Shown piece by piece: positions 1 to 10,886 of a stretch of DNA of 64,000 nucleotides; the first letter of the stretch is position 1; every line of letters starts with the position of its first letter. The stretch is taken from assembly GCA_039707655.1 (NCBI GenBank), contig CM077675.1, positions 415,771,162 to 415,835,161 on the forward strand, read 5' to 3'. The notes beneath the pieces are model-generated. The model worked only from the letters and a program-made list of their open reading frames with translations. It was not told the origin of the DNA and searched no databases. This stretch comes from Elymus sibiricus. Lineage: Eukaryota; Streptophyta; Magnoliopsida; Poales; Poaceae. The position numbers and the translations under genes were made by a program.

Positions 1-2037
1 CTCTCATAATAGATTCATAGGGTAATTTTATTTTCTTTCTAGGAAAGTGTTCCATGCCTTTCCTTAATGGAAACTGAAATCTAATGTTTCCTTCCTTCAT
101 ATCAATAATTGCACCAATCGTTCTAAGGAAAAGTCTACCAAGAATAATAGGACATGTAGGATTGCAATCTATATCAAGAACAATGAAATCTACGGGCACA
201 TAATTCCTATTTGCAACAATAAGAACATCATTAATCCTTCCCATAGGTTTCTTTATAGTGGAATCCGCAAGATGCAAATTTAAGGAACAATCATCAAATT
301 CACGGAAACCTAGCACATCACATAAAGTTTTTGGAATCGTGGAAACGCTAGCACCCAAATCACACAAAGCATGGCACTCATATTCTTTAATTTTAATTTT
401 AATAGTAGGTTCCCACTCATCATAAAGCTTTCTAGGTATAGAAACTTCCAACTCAAGTTTTTCTTCAAAAGATTTCATCATAGCATCAACAATATGTTTA
501 GTAAAAGCTTTGTTTTGATTATAAGCATGAGGAGAATTCAACATGGATTGCAACAAGGAAACACAATCAATCAAAGAGCAACTGTCATAATTAAAGTCCT
601 TGAAATCCAAAAGAGTGGGTTCATTGCTATTTAAAGTTTTGACCTCTTCAATCCCACTTTTATCAATCTTAGCGTTAAGATCTATTAACTCCAAATCATT
701 GGGACGCCTTTTAACTAAAGTTGACTCATCTCCAGTCCCATCTTTATCAAGATTTACATTAGAAAACAAAGATTCAATAGGGGTCACATCAATCACTTTA
801 AGATCTTCATCAATATTATCACGAGAACACACTTTTCAAGCCATTCACGCTTAGCACGTATTCTAGCAGTTCTTTCCTTACACTCATCAATAGAAATTCT
901 CATAGCCTTTAAAGACTCATTAATATCATGCTTGGGTGGAATAGATCTAATTTTCAAAGAATCAATCTCAAGAGAAATTCTATCAACGTTCCTAGCCAAA
1001 TCATCAATCTTGAGCAATTTTTCTTCAATCATAGCATTGAAACCCTTTTGCGAACTAATAAATTCTTTAATATTATTCTCAAGATCAGAGGGCATCTTAT
1101 TATAATTTCCATAAGAGTTGCTGTAGGAATTACCATAATTATTAGAGGAATTACTAGGAAACGGACTAGCATTGAAATTACCTCTATACGCGTTATTACC
1201 AAAATTGTTCCTACCAACAAAATTCACATCCATAGATTCATTATTATTTCCAATCAAAGAAGACAAAGGCATATCATTAGGATCAATAGGAACACTCTTA
1301 CTAGCAAACAATTTCATCAATTCATCCATCTTTTCACTCAAAGTATTAATCTCTTCAATAGCATGCACTTTTTTACTAGTAGGAGATCTTTCGGTATGCC
1401 ATTGAGAGTAATTTGCCATAATATTATCTAGGAGTTTAGTTGCTTCTCCTAATGTGATTTCCATAAAAGTACCACCCGCGGCGGAATCTAAGAGATTCCT
1501 AGAAGCAAAATTTAATCCAGCATAGAAAATTTGTATAATCATCCATAAACTCAAACCATGCGCGGGGCAATTTCTAATCATTAGTTTCATCCTCTTCCAA
1601 GATTGTGCAACATGCTCATGATCAAGTTGCTTAAAATTCATTATATCGTTCCTAAGGGAGATGGTCTTAGCGGGCAGAAAGTACTTGGAAATAAAAGCAT
1701 ATTTACACTTATTCCATGAATCAATACTATTTTTAGGCAAAGATGAAAACCAAGTTTTAGCACGATCTCGTAGTGAGCATGGGAATAGCTTCAATTTAAC
1801 AATATCATTATCCACATCTTTCTTCTTTTGCATATCACACAACTCAACGAAAGTATTTAGATGGGATGCGGCATCTTCATTAGCAAGACCGGCAAATTGT
1901 TCTTTCATAACAAGATTTAGCAAGGCAGCATTAATTTCATAAGATTCCGCACTAGTGGCGGGAGCAATCGGAGTACTAATAAAATCATTATTGTTAGTAT
2001 TGGAAAAATCACACAACTTGGTATTCTCTTGAGTCAT
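1..2037 (-). pseudogene. gypsy gag-protease, frameshifted and cut by the window edge
   Basis: This is the polyprotein start of the left gypsy element. The start is the ATG at 2037 (MTQENTKLCDF); an upstream in-frame ATG at 2070 lies in the leader. Residues about 70-240 form the retrotransposon gag domain (RDRAKTWFSSLP, SWNKCKYAFISKYF, then a Ser/Asn-rich stretch). The first frame stops at 793, but near 826-832 a two-base insertion (tgtgtt where tgttct fits) moves the frame. The new frame (RDNIDEDLKVIDVTPIESL) stays open to base 1. It includes the retropepsin motif CDLGASVSTIP near 320-355 and continues through PIILGRLFLRTIGAIIDMKE. The Leu in DLGAS is usual in this lineage. The product would form particles and process the polyprotein; this copy is frameshifted and probably inactive. 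Confidence 0.85.
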
Positions 2038-2237
2038 CGTGACGAAGCAAGCAAGCAAGCACACAAGCAAACAAAAGGCAAACGAAAAGACGAACGGAAG
2101 AAGGGCGAATAAAAAGGCGAATCTTTTTGGAAAATCGTTTTAGAAGTGGGGGAGAGGAAAACGAGAGGCAAATGGCAAATAATGTAAATGCAAGAGATGA
2201 GTTTGTGATGGGTACTTGGTAGGCTTGATGTAGATCT

Positions 2238-2254
2238 CCCCGGCAACAGCGCCA
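2238..2254 (-). other. primer binding site complementary to tRNA-Asp
   Basis: On the minus strand the sequence reads TGGCGCTGTTGCCGGGG. It is complementary, with one mismatch, to the 3' end of plant tRNA-Asp (…CCCCGGCAACGGCGCCA). It lies 11 bases inside the LTR boundary, the expected place for first-strand priming. The nested gypsy element near 44973-44989 has the perfect version. Confidence 0.8.
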
Positions 2255-2265
2255 GAAATCCTTCT

Positions 2266-3853
2266 TGCTACTTCTGGAGCATGCGTTGGTTTCCGTGAAG
2301 AGGAACGGGTGATGCAGCAAAGTAGATAAGTATTTCCCTCAATTGTTGAGAACCAAGGTATCAATCTAGTAGGAGATACAAGCAAGTTCCCAATAGATGT
2401 ACCTACACAAAGAATCAAACACTTGCACCCAACGCTATAAAGGGGTTGTCAATCCCTTCACGGTTACTTGCAAGGATGAGATCTTATAGAGATAGATAGA
2501 TATGATTGCTTGAAAGTAAAGTAAAACAAAAGTAAAAAAAGATTGCAGCAAGATATTTTTGGTATTTTTGGTTTTAGATCTGAAAGTATAATATGGAAAA
2601 TAGACCCGGGGGCCATAGGTTTCACTAGAGGCTTCTCTCATGATGGCAAGTATTACGGTGGGTGAACAAATTACTGTCGAGCAATTGATAGAAAAGCGAA
2701 TAATTATGAAGATATCCAAGGCAATGATTATGCATATAGGCATCACGTCCGTGTCAAGTAGACCGAAACGATTCTGCATCTACTACTATTACTCCACACA
2801 TCGACCGACTCCTGCCTGCATCTAGAGTATTAAGTTCATGATGAACAGAGTAACGCATTAGGTAAGATGACATGATGTAGAGGGATAAACTCAAGCAATA
2901 TGATGAAAACCCCATCTTTTTATCCTCGATGGCAACAATACAATACGTGCCTCGCTACCCCTACTATGTCACTGGGTGAGGACACCGCAAGATTGAACCC
3001 AAAACTAAGCACTTCTCCCATTGCAAGAATTACCAATCTAGTTGGCCAAACCAAACCAATAACTCGAAGAGAGTTGCAAAGATATGAAATCATGCATATA
3101 AGAATTCAGAAAAGACTCAAATAATATTCATAGATAATCTGAACATAAACCCACAATTCATCGGATCTCGACAAACACACCGTAAAAGAGTATTACATCG
3201 GATAGATCTCCATGAAGATCATGAAGAACATGGTATTGAAGAGCAAAGAGAGAGAAGAAGCCATCTAGCTACTAGCTATGGACCCGAAGGTCTGTGGTGA
3301 ACTACTCACGCATCATCGGAGGGGCAATGGAGTTGATGTAGATGCCCTCCGTGATCGAATCCCCCTCCGGTAGATTACCGGAAAAGGCTCCAAGATTGGA
3401 TCTCACGGGAACCGAGGCTCCTGGCAGCGGAAAAGTGTTTTCGTGGCTCTCTTCGGTATCCAGGGAATATTTGTGAATTTATAGGCCGAGAAATAGGGTT
3501 GGGGGAGCTGCCGTGGGCCCACAAGCCAGGGGGCGCGCCCTACCCCCCTGGGCGCACCCCTGTGGCTTGTGGCCACACGGCGGCTCTCCTGCCTTGGTCT
3601 CCAAGCTTGGTAGATGTCTTCTGGTCCAAGAAAAATTATTCCAAAGATTTTATTCCGTTTGGACTCCGTTTAATATTCCTTATCTGCAATACTCAAAAAC
3701 AAGGAAAAAACAGAAACTGGCACTAGGCTCTAGATTAATAGGTTAGTCCCAAAAATAATATAAAATAGCATATTAATGCATATAAAACATCCAAAACAGA
3801 TAATATAATAGCATGGAACAATCAAAAATTATAGATACGTTGGAGACGTCTCA
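2266..3853 (-). repeat. 5' LTR of the left gypsy element
   Basis: The LTR spans 1588 bp. On the plus strand it starts TGCTACTTCTGG and ends ACGTTGGAGACGTCTCA, giving the TG…CA termini required of an LTR. It is followed inward by the tRNA-Asp primer site. Its outer end resembles that of the LTRs at 39355-40992 and 44997-46628 (ATAGATACGTTGGAGACGTATCA there), but the rest differs, so it is a related, separate family. Short open frames inside it (for example around 3499-3746) are not genes. Confidence 0.85.
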
Positions 3854-4380
3854 GGTAGCAATTAAAGAAGCATCTTCCTCATAGATCAACAAATCAATTT
3901 AGAATGCCATCTTAATTTTCTAACTAGCTTAGTGTTGCTATATATGCATTAATGAAAAGAAAGACTTTGCACGATTGGTGAGAAGCAAAACCTTTATATA
4001 TTGGTTTCGTCTTTTTGTTGTTGTTTCTCTAGTACTTTATGTATTGGTGTGTGAATGGTATGCTTTTGACTTGAAACTTTGTGATATGACCAAACATGTT
4101 ACCACTTACTAGTATTGGTGTTGTAAAATATCATGTCGTTTTGAGCTCATATTTTGCACGTACTGACTGTTTAAATTGGCAATACCAATTTTTGCCTCAA
4201 AATTTGACTACTTTCAAAAAATCTGAGAAAACTCTTGTAAATACTACATGTGACTAGTATGAATCTGGGAAATTTTGAGCATCTTTGGACATAGGGATTG
4301 GTATATAATAGCTATTTTGCTCAACTGATCCTAATTTTGGTTCAAAATTTGATAGTTTCCAAAAATTCTAAAAAAACGAG
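3854..4380. other. AT-rich spacer between gypsy LTR and CACTA-1
   Basis: I recognise no gene, RNA or terminal repeat here. The stretch is AT-rich and contains two similar phrases (CTCAAAATTTGACTA near 4196 and GTTCAAAATTTGATAG near 4340). It may be the flank in which the CACTA left half was lost, or part of an unrecognised element. No CACTA terminus (CACTAGTAGAAAA) is present. Confidence 0.5.
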
Positions 4381-4384
4381 GAGC

Positions 4385-4760
4385 GAGCGGTGATGTGGCC
4401 GGCGGCTCACCTAGGAGGAGGAGGAGGTCGGAGCGGGCTCGGACAGTAGAAGCTCACCTAGGAGGAGGAGGAGGACGGAGCGGTGATGTGGCACCAACCG
4501 GGACTAAAGGCTCCCACCTCGCTAGTCGAGACGGGCTCGGAGTGGTTTATAAGCGTTGCTGTCGCTGCCCTCTCGAGCTCCTCTCTATTGCAGGCAGTAC
4601 ATGCCTATCTCACGCCCTGTTGGGCCTGCTAGCACTGCGGGCCTGCATCCTGGTCTATTTCTAGGGTTTCTAATCGTATGCAGACTATTGTGGCTAGTAG
4701 GCGGGCCTTTTTTTTTATTTTTTGCATATATTATGTTTTTAAAATTTTAATGTTATTTTT
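4385..4760. other. CACTA-1 central block with subterminal-like motif and TATA-like box
   Basis: Contains a duplicated GC-rich phrase CTCACCTAGGAGGAGGAGGAGG (two copies about 50 bp apart, near 4406 and 4453), then CACCAACCGGGACTAAAGG and CTCCCACCTCG, then GGTTTATAAGCG. The order motif, CCCACCTCG, TTTATAAGC, CCTCTC recurs at 49640-49770 in CACTA-2, so the two blocks are homologous. It may be a promoter or a boundary between the two CACTA genes; there is no direct evidence of transcription. Confidence 0.5.
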
Positions 4761-5034
4761 TTGCATGTGTTTTAGTTGATTCCTTTTGGTATTAGAGTTT
4801 TATAAAAGCTTTTTACTATTAAAGTTTTTAACAAATAAATACTTTGATAATTTTAGTTAATATCATTTTGATTCTTTTTAGTTGATTCTTTTTGCTATTA
4901 GAGTTTTGTAAAATCTTTTTAGTTCATTCTTTTTGCTATTAGAGTTTTATAAAATCTTTTTAGTTCATTCTTTTTCCTATTAGAGTTTTATAAAAGGTTT
5001 TTAGTTCATTCTTTTTGCTATTAGTTCATTCTTG

Positions 5035-6640
5035 GAGCTAAATGACCCTGAATTTGAAAAGCACTGCAAATGAACTCTGAAAAGGTTGAAACTTGGCATG
5101 GTATCATAATTTCACCCACATAGCATGTGCTAAAAAGTTGAGAGGGTTACGGAAAAAACTGGATGCACTTCGTGTACAAATTGGACAATCTCTTTCGAAG
5201 TAACAGGGTTTCGGATGAAAACTCGTCTATTACAAAAGGGATTTCATTTTTTTAACATATTTTAACTCCAGTCTTTTTCTGCATTCAATATGCACCATTC
5301 AAAGCCACATCATCAATTTTCAACCCTTTTCTGACTTCATTTGCTATTTTTCATGCATTTCATGATTTTTTTTGAGCTAAATGACCCTGAAATTGACAAG
5401 CACGGCAAATGAACTCTGAAAAGGTTGAAACTTGGCATGGTATCATAATTTCACCTACATAGCATGTGCAAAAAAGTTGAGAGGGTTACGGGAAAAACTG
5501 GATGCACTTCGTGTACAAACTGGACAATCTCTTTCGAAGTAATAGGGTTTCGGACGAAAACTCATCTATTACAAAAGGGATTCATTTTTTTAACATATTT
5601 TAACTCCAGACTTTTTCTGTATTCAATATGCACCATTCAAAGCCACATCATCAATTGTCAACCCTTTTCTGACTTCATTTGCTATTTTTCATGCATTTCA
5701 TGATTTATTTTGAGCTAAATGACCCTGAAATTGACAAGCGCTGCAAATGAACTCTGAAAAGGTTAAAACTTGGCATGGTATCATAATTTCACCTACATAG
5801 CATGTGCTAAAAAGTTGAGAGGGTCACGGGAAAAACTGGATGCACTTCGTGTACAAACTGGACAATCTCTTTCGAAGTAACAGGGTTTCGGACGAAAACT
5901 CATCTATTACAAAAGGGATTCATTTTTTTAACATATTTTAACTCCAGACTTTTTTTCCGTTCAATATGCACCATTCAAAGCCACATCATCAATTTTCAAC
6001 CCTTTTCTAACTTCATTTGCTATTTTTCATGCATTTCATGATTTATTTTGAGCTAAATGACCCTGAAATTGACAAGCACTGCAAATGAACTCTGAAAAGG
6101 TTGAAACTTGGCATGGTATCATAATTTCACCCACATAGCATGTGCTAAAAAGTTGAGAGGGTTACCGGAAAAACTAGATGCACTTCGTGTATAAACTGGA
6201 CAATCTCTTTCGAAGTAACAGGGTTTCGGACGAAAACTCATCTATTACAAATGGGATTTCAATTTTTTTAACATATTTTAACTCCAGAATTTTTCTGTAT
6301 TCAATATGCACCATTCAAAGCCACATCATCAATTTTCAACCATTTTCTGACTTCATTTGCTATTTTTCATGCATTTCATGATTTATTTTGAGCTAAATGA
6401 CCCTGAATTTGAAAATCACTGCAAATGAACTCTGAAAAGGTTGAAACTTGGCATGGTATGATAATTTCACCCACATAGCATGTGCTAAAAAGTTGAGATG
6501 GTTACGGGAAAAACTGGATACACTTCGTGTACAAACTAGACAATCTCTTTCGAAGTAACATGGTTTCGGACGAAAACTTATCTATTACAAAAGGGATTTC
6601 ATTTCTTGACATGTAACTGCAGTGATATTCTAGATCAAAG
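5035..6640. repeat. tandem array of a 339-bp unit (about 4.7 copies) in CACTA-1
   Basis: The anchor phrase GAGCTAAATGACCCTGA starts at 5035, 5374, 5712, 6050 and 6390, giving spacings of 339, 338, 338 and 340 bp. Each unit contains TTGGCATGGTATCATAATTT, GCACTTCGTGTACAAACTGG and ACATTTTTAACAT-like AT-rich DNA. The same unit forms the array at 50020-52310 in CACTA-2, again directly downstream of the TNPD 3' end. It therefore belongs to the CACTA family and is not satellite DNA of a centromere or telomere. Short open frames inside it repeat with the unit and are not genes. Confidence 0.95.
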
Positions 6641-6672
6641 CCATCATCAGAATAGTTGTGGAGAGAAATTCT

Positions 6673-9600
6673 TCACTTTTTCTTCACGTGTGTTCCTTCC
6701 TTATTGCGCCGTAACCATGGATAATCTTCATCGTTTAACACGATGCTTGGGTCAGCCTTCACTTTGAAGGGAGGAATTTCATGAAACTTTTCATAATCCT
6801 CAGACATGTCTGTCTTGCCCTCCACTCCCACGATGTTTCTTTTCCCTGAAAGAACTATGTGGCGCTTTGGCTCATCGTTTGATGTATTCGCTTCCTTATC
6901 TTTTTTTTCCTCGGTTTGGTAGACATGTCCTTCACATAGAAAACCTGCGCCACATCATTGGCTAGGACGAATGGTTCGTCTGTGTACCCAAGATTTTTGA
7001 GATCCACTGTTGTCATTCCGTACTGCGGGTCTAACTGTACCCCGCCTCCTGACAGATTGACCCATTTGCACTGAAACAAAGGGACCTTAAATTCATGTCC
7101 ATAGTCAAGTTCCCATATCTCCTCTATGTAACCATAATATGTGTCCTTTGCCCTATTGCTGATTACTGCATCAAAGCGGATACCACTGTTTTGGTTGGTG
7201 CTCTTTTTATCTTGGGCGATCGTGTAAAATGTATTACCATTTATCTCGTACCCTTGGTAAGTCCATACAGTCGAAGATGGTGTCCTGGCCAACAAGTACA
7301 GGTCATCTCCAACAGTGTTGTTACGCATGAGATGCATTTGCAACCAACCGCCGAAAGTCCCGATGTGTTCACGTGTAATCCAGTCGTCAGACTGCTCCGG
7401 GTGTTTGTAGCGTAGAATATTCTTGTGTTCATTAATATACGGGGCCACCAACGTAGAATTATGTAGAACTGTGTAGTGTGCTTGCGCCCAGGAATGTCCG
7501 TCGCTACATATTATTGAATCCGCTCCTAGCGTGCCTTTTCCACTCAGTCTCCCCTCATACCGCGATTTAGGGACACCAATCGGCTTAAGGTCAGGAAAAA
7601 AATCAACACAAAACCCAATGACCTCCTCTGTTTGATGGCCCGTGGAGATGCTTCCTTCTGGCCTAGCACGATTACGAACATATTTCTTTAAGACTCCCAT
7701 GAACCTCTCAAAGGGGAACATATTGTATAGAAATACAGGACCCAGAATGGCAATCTCGTCAACTAGGTGAACTAGGATGTGCGTCATAATATTGAAGAAG
7801 AATGGTGGGAACACCAACTCGAAGCTGACAAGACATTGGACCAAATCATTCTGTAACCTTGGTAGGATTTTTGGATCGATTACCTTCTGAGAAATTGCAT
7901 TGAGGAATGCACATAGCTTCACAATGGCTAATCGAACATTTTGTGGTAGAAGCCCCCTCAATGCAACCGGAAGCAGTTGCGTCATAATCACGTGGCAGTC
8001 ACGAGACTTTAGGTTCTGGAATTTTTTCTCTGCCATGTTTATTATTCCCTTTATATTCGATGAGAAGCCAGACGGGACCTTGATACTGAGCAGGCATTCA
8101 AAGAAGATTTCCTTCTCCGCTTTGGTTAGAGCGTAGCTGGCAGGACCTTGATACTGCTTTGGATGCATGCCGTCTTTTTCGTTCACACGTTGCTGGTCCT
8201 CCCGTGCCTCCGGTGTATCTTTTGTCTTCCCATACATGCCCAAGAAGCCTAGCACGTTCACGCAAACATTCTTCGTCACGTGCATCACGTCGATTGCAGA
8301 GCGGACCGCTAGGTCTTTCCAATAGGGTAGGTCCCAAAATATAGATTTCTTCTTCCACATGGGTGTGTGTCCCTCAGCGTCATTCGGAACAGATTGTCTG
8401 CCAGGACCCTTTCCAAAGATTACTTGTAAATCCTTGACCATATCAAGTATATCATCACCAGTACGGAGGATGGGCTTCTTCTGGTGATCTGCCTCACCTT
8501 TGAAATGTTTGCCTTTCTTTCTTAAGGCATGCTTGGTCGGAAGAAATCGACGATGTCCCAGGTACACATTCTTCTTGCATTTGTCCAAATATATACTTTG
8601 GGTATCATCTAAACAGTGCGTGCATGCGTTGTATCCCTTGTTTGTCTGTCCTGAAAGGTTACTAAGAGTAGGCCAATCATTGATGGTTACAAACAGCAAC
8701 GCTCGTAGGTCAAATTCCTCTTGTTTATGCTCATCCCACACACGTACACCTTTTCCATTCCACAGCTGTAAAAGCTCTTCGACTAATGGCCTTAGGTACA
8801 CATAAATGTCGTTGCCGGGTTGCTTAGGGCCTTGGATGAGCACTGGCATCATAATGAACTTCCGCTTCATGCACAACCAAGGAGGAAGGTTATAGATACA
8901 TAGAGTCACGGGCCATGTGCTATGCTTGCTGCTCTCCTCCCCAAAAGGATGAATGCCATCTGCACTTAAACCAAACCAAACGTTCCTTGCGTCACCTGCA
9001 AAGTCCCCCCACTTTCTCTCGATTTTTCTCCACTGTGACCCGTCAGCGAGTGCTCTCAACTTCCCGTCTTTCTTACGGTCTTCTTTGTGCCATCACAACA
9101 ACTTGGCATGCTCTTTGTTTCTGAACAGACGTTTCAACCATGGTATTATAGGAGCATACCACATCACCTTGGCAGGAACCCTCTTCCTGGGACGCTTGCC
9201 CTCAACATCACCAGGGTCATCTCGTCTGATCTTATACCGCAATGCACCGCATACCGGGCATGCGTTCAATTCCTCGTACTCACCGCGGTAGAGGATGCAG
9301 TCATTAGGGCATGCATGTATTTTCTGCACCTCCAATCCTAGAGGGCAGAGAACCTTCTTTGCTTCGTACGTACTGTCGGGCAATTCATTATCCTTTGGAA
9401 GCTTGTTCTTCATTATTTTCAGTAGCGAACCAAATCCCTTGTCAGATACACCATTGTCTGCTTTTCATTGCAGCAATTCCAGTGTGGTACCGAGCTTTGT
9501 GTTGTCATCTTCGTAGTTTGGGTACAACCCTTTTTTGTGATCCTCTAACATGCGATCGAACTTCAACTTCTCCCTTTCACTTTCGCATTCTCTCTGTGCA

Positions 9601-9977
9601 TCAACAATGACCTGGCCAAGATCATCATCGGGCACATCGTCTGGTGCCTCTTGATCTTCAGCTTCCCCCGTTGCAGTATCACCGTATTCAGGGAACATAG
9701 GATAGTTGTCATCATCCTTTTCTTCTTCGTTGTCTTCCATCATAACCCCTCTTTCTCCGTGCTTGGTCCAAACATTATAGAGTGGCATGAAACCCTTCTC
9801 AAGCAGGTGGGAGTGAAGGGTTTTCGAGTTAGAGTAATCCTTCGTATTCTCACAGACAGTACATGGACAATACATAAAACCATTCTGCTTGTTTGCCTTA
9901 GCCACTTCGAGAAATTTATGCAGGCCCTCAATGTACTCGGAGGTGCATCGGTCACCGTACATCCATTGCCGGTTCAT
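6673..9977 (-). pseudogene. CACTA TNPD-type transposase (Transposase_21/tnp2 family), broken
   Basis: The product would cut the CACTA ends. The start MNRQWMYGDRCTSEYIEGL at 9977 is the usual transposase-associated N-terminus; an acidic linker follows. The tnp2 core covers about 9400-8000 (CPNDCILYRGEYEELNACPVCG, ADGIHPFGE, PPWLCMKRKF, NACTHCLDD, FPLLPYWKDL-like), then DUF4218- and DUF4216-like parts (FPFERFMGVLKKYVRNRARP; VPLFQCKWV). Two stops interrupt one frame: TGA at 9465-9467 for the expected Trp of LLQW, and TGA at 9093-9095 for the expected Arg of LLRWHKEDRKKD. At a run of eight T (6901-6908) the frame shifts. The conserved tail EPKRHIVLSGKRNIVGVEGK to HVKKK resumes in the next frame and stops at 6673. 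The first frame would end at 6855. Inactive in this copy. Confidence 0.93.
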
Positions 9978-10576
9978 TTGCGTGCATTATATAATTAAGT
10001 GTATCAAAAAACCATTACAGACCATCATGAATAGAGAAGTGGCCAAATTAATACAAGTATCTATGTAAATCATACAAGTAATAATTTTTTTCTTTTAAAA
10101 AGAAGATAAGAACAAGAGGCTCACCACGGTGGTGCCGGCGACGAGATCGGCGCGGGCGATCGACGACGGTGAGGACGGGGACGGGAACGGCACCCTACAC
10201 ATGTGCAGACTCTAAGAAGTTAATTTCAGCTCTAATTGTGTGTCTAAATCAAAAGAACTCCCACATACAGTCCACCACTAAAACCCACAAACCATACTCT
10301 ACTTCTAGAGCATTTGAAATGAGCTAAACTAGCAGTGAGAGATGAAACGATGAAGTCGTTAACCTTTTAGAACACTTTTGTAGTTGGTGCACCGCCAAAC
10401 CTAAACAAATCTTGGGGAAAATGTAGCTTCGAGGTCGAGCTTGGAGAGGAGAAAGCTTAAGTGTGGCTGCGGCATTTCATCGAACACCTCATGTGCATAG
10501 GAGGTGAGAACAGAGAGCAGCACACCTCCCACACGCCGGCCGGCCAAAAAACAGAGGAGTGAGCGGGCGGGGACGA

Positions 10577-10591
10577 GCATATATATAGGCA
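10577..10591 (-). promoter_or_regulatory. TATA box of the CACTA-1 transposase promoter
   Basis: The minus strand reads GCCTATATATATGCTC, a strong plant TATA box, between the subterminal repeats and the transposase. About 600 bp separate it from the ATG at 9977. A GC-rich leader follows, and a plausible leader intron starts with GTGAGCCTCTTG near 10125. The base pair just before the ATG reads GCAA where an acceptor GCAG would fit, so splicing of that intron may be damaged. The leader intron is inference. Confidence 0.55.
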
Positions 10592-10593
10592 AC

Positions 10594-10886
10594 TCTTAAG
10601 TCCCGGTTGGTGGCTAGCACCGGGACTACTGGTGTCTCTTTAGTCCCGATTGGTGGCTAGCACCGGGACTAAAGGGGCTGGGCCAGGAGCAAGGCCCTTT
10701 AGTCCCGGTTTGTGTCTGGAACCGAGACTAAAGGGGTCAGACGAACCGGGACTGATTCCTGCCGAGGCCCGGCCGACGCCCAGGCCGCTCGAACCGGGAC
10801 TGATGCAACCATTGGTCCCGGTTCGTAACAGAACCGGGACTAATGATCTGATCTGGCCCGGATCAAAGCCCTGTTTTCTACTAGTG
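10594..10886. repeat. CACTA-1 right subterminal repeats and terminal inverted repeat
   Basis: At least four short palindromic units of the form TTTAGTCCCGGTT…AACCGGGACTAAAG lie between 10594 and 10850, followed by the terminus CCCTGTTTTCTACTAGTG. Such subterminal units are the usual binding sites for CACTA transposition proteins. Each unit can fold on itself (TAGTCCCGGTTGGTGG / CACCGGGACTA). Confidence 0.9.

Larger units (their letters stand above)
1..3853 (-). mobile_element. Ty3/gypsy LTR retrotransposon, 5' portion (Athila/Tat-like)
   Basis: The element reads on the minus strand and its pol and 3' LTR lie beyond the left edge of the window. Visible parts, in element order, are the 5' LTR (3853 down to 2266), a tRNA-Asp-type primer binding site (2254-2238), and gag running into the aspartic protease (2037 down to 1). 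The LTR begins TGAGACGTCTCCAACG in element orientation, close to the TGATACGTCTCCAACG start of the nested element at 39355-46628. The gag sequence and the DLGAS form of the protease motif suggest the Athila/Tat branch. The likely target duplication on this side is GGTAG (3854-3858), which cannot be checked without the other end. The family name is left open. Confidence 0.9.
4380..10886 (-). mobile_element. CACTA (En/Spm) DNA transposon CACTA-1, left end missing
   Basis: The right terminus is exact: CCCTGTTTTCTACTAGTG ends at 10886, the reverse complement of CACTAGTAGAAAACAGGG, which is also the left terminus of CACTA-2 at 36505. The 3 bases beyond, TAC, are a possible target duplication. From right to left the element holds subterminal repeats, a TATA box, the TNPD transposase pseudogene, a 339-bp tandem array, and a block at about 4390-4760 with GACTAAAGGCTCCCACCTCG and a TTTATAAGC box. 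That block matches the middle of CACTA-2 (49600-49900). The part that should follow on the left (ORF2/Ulp1 gene, left subterminal repeats, TIR) is absent, so this is about half an element. The left limit is approximate. Confidence 0.85.

Noticed and set aside
5035..6640. Centromeric or subtelomeric satellite
   Set aside because: The period of 339 bp is not a known centromere unit to me, and both arrays sit at one fixed place inside CACTA elements.
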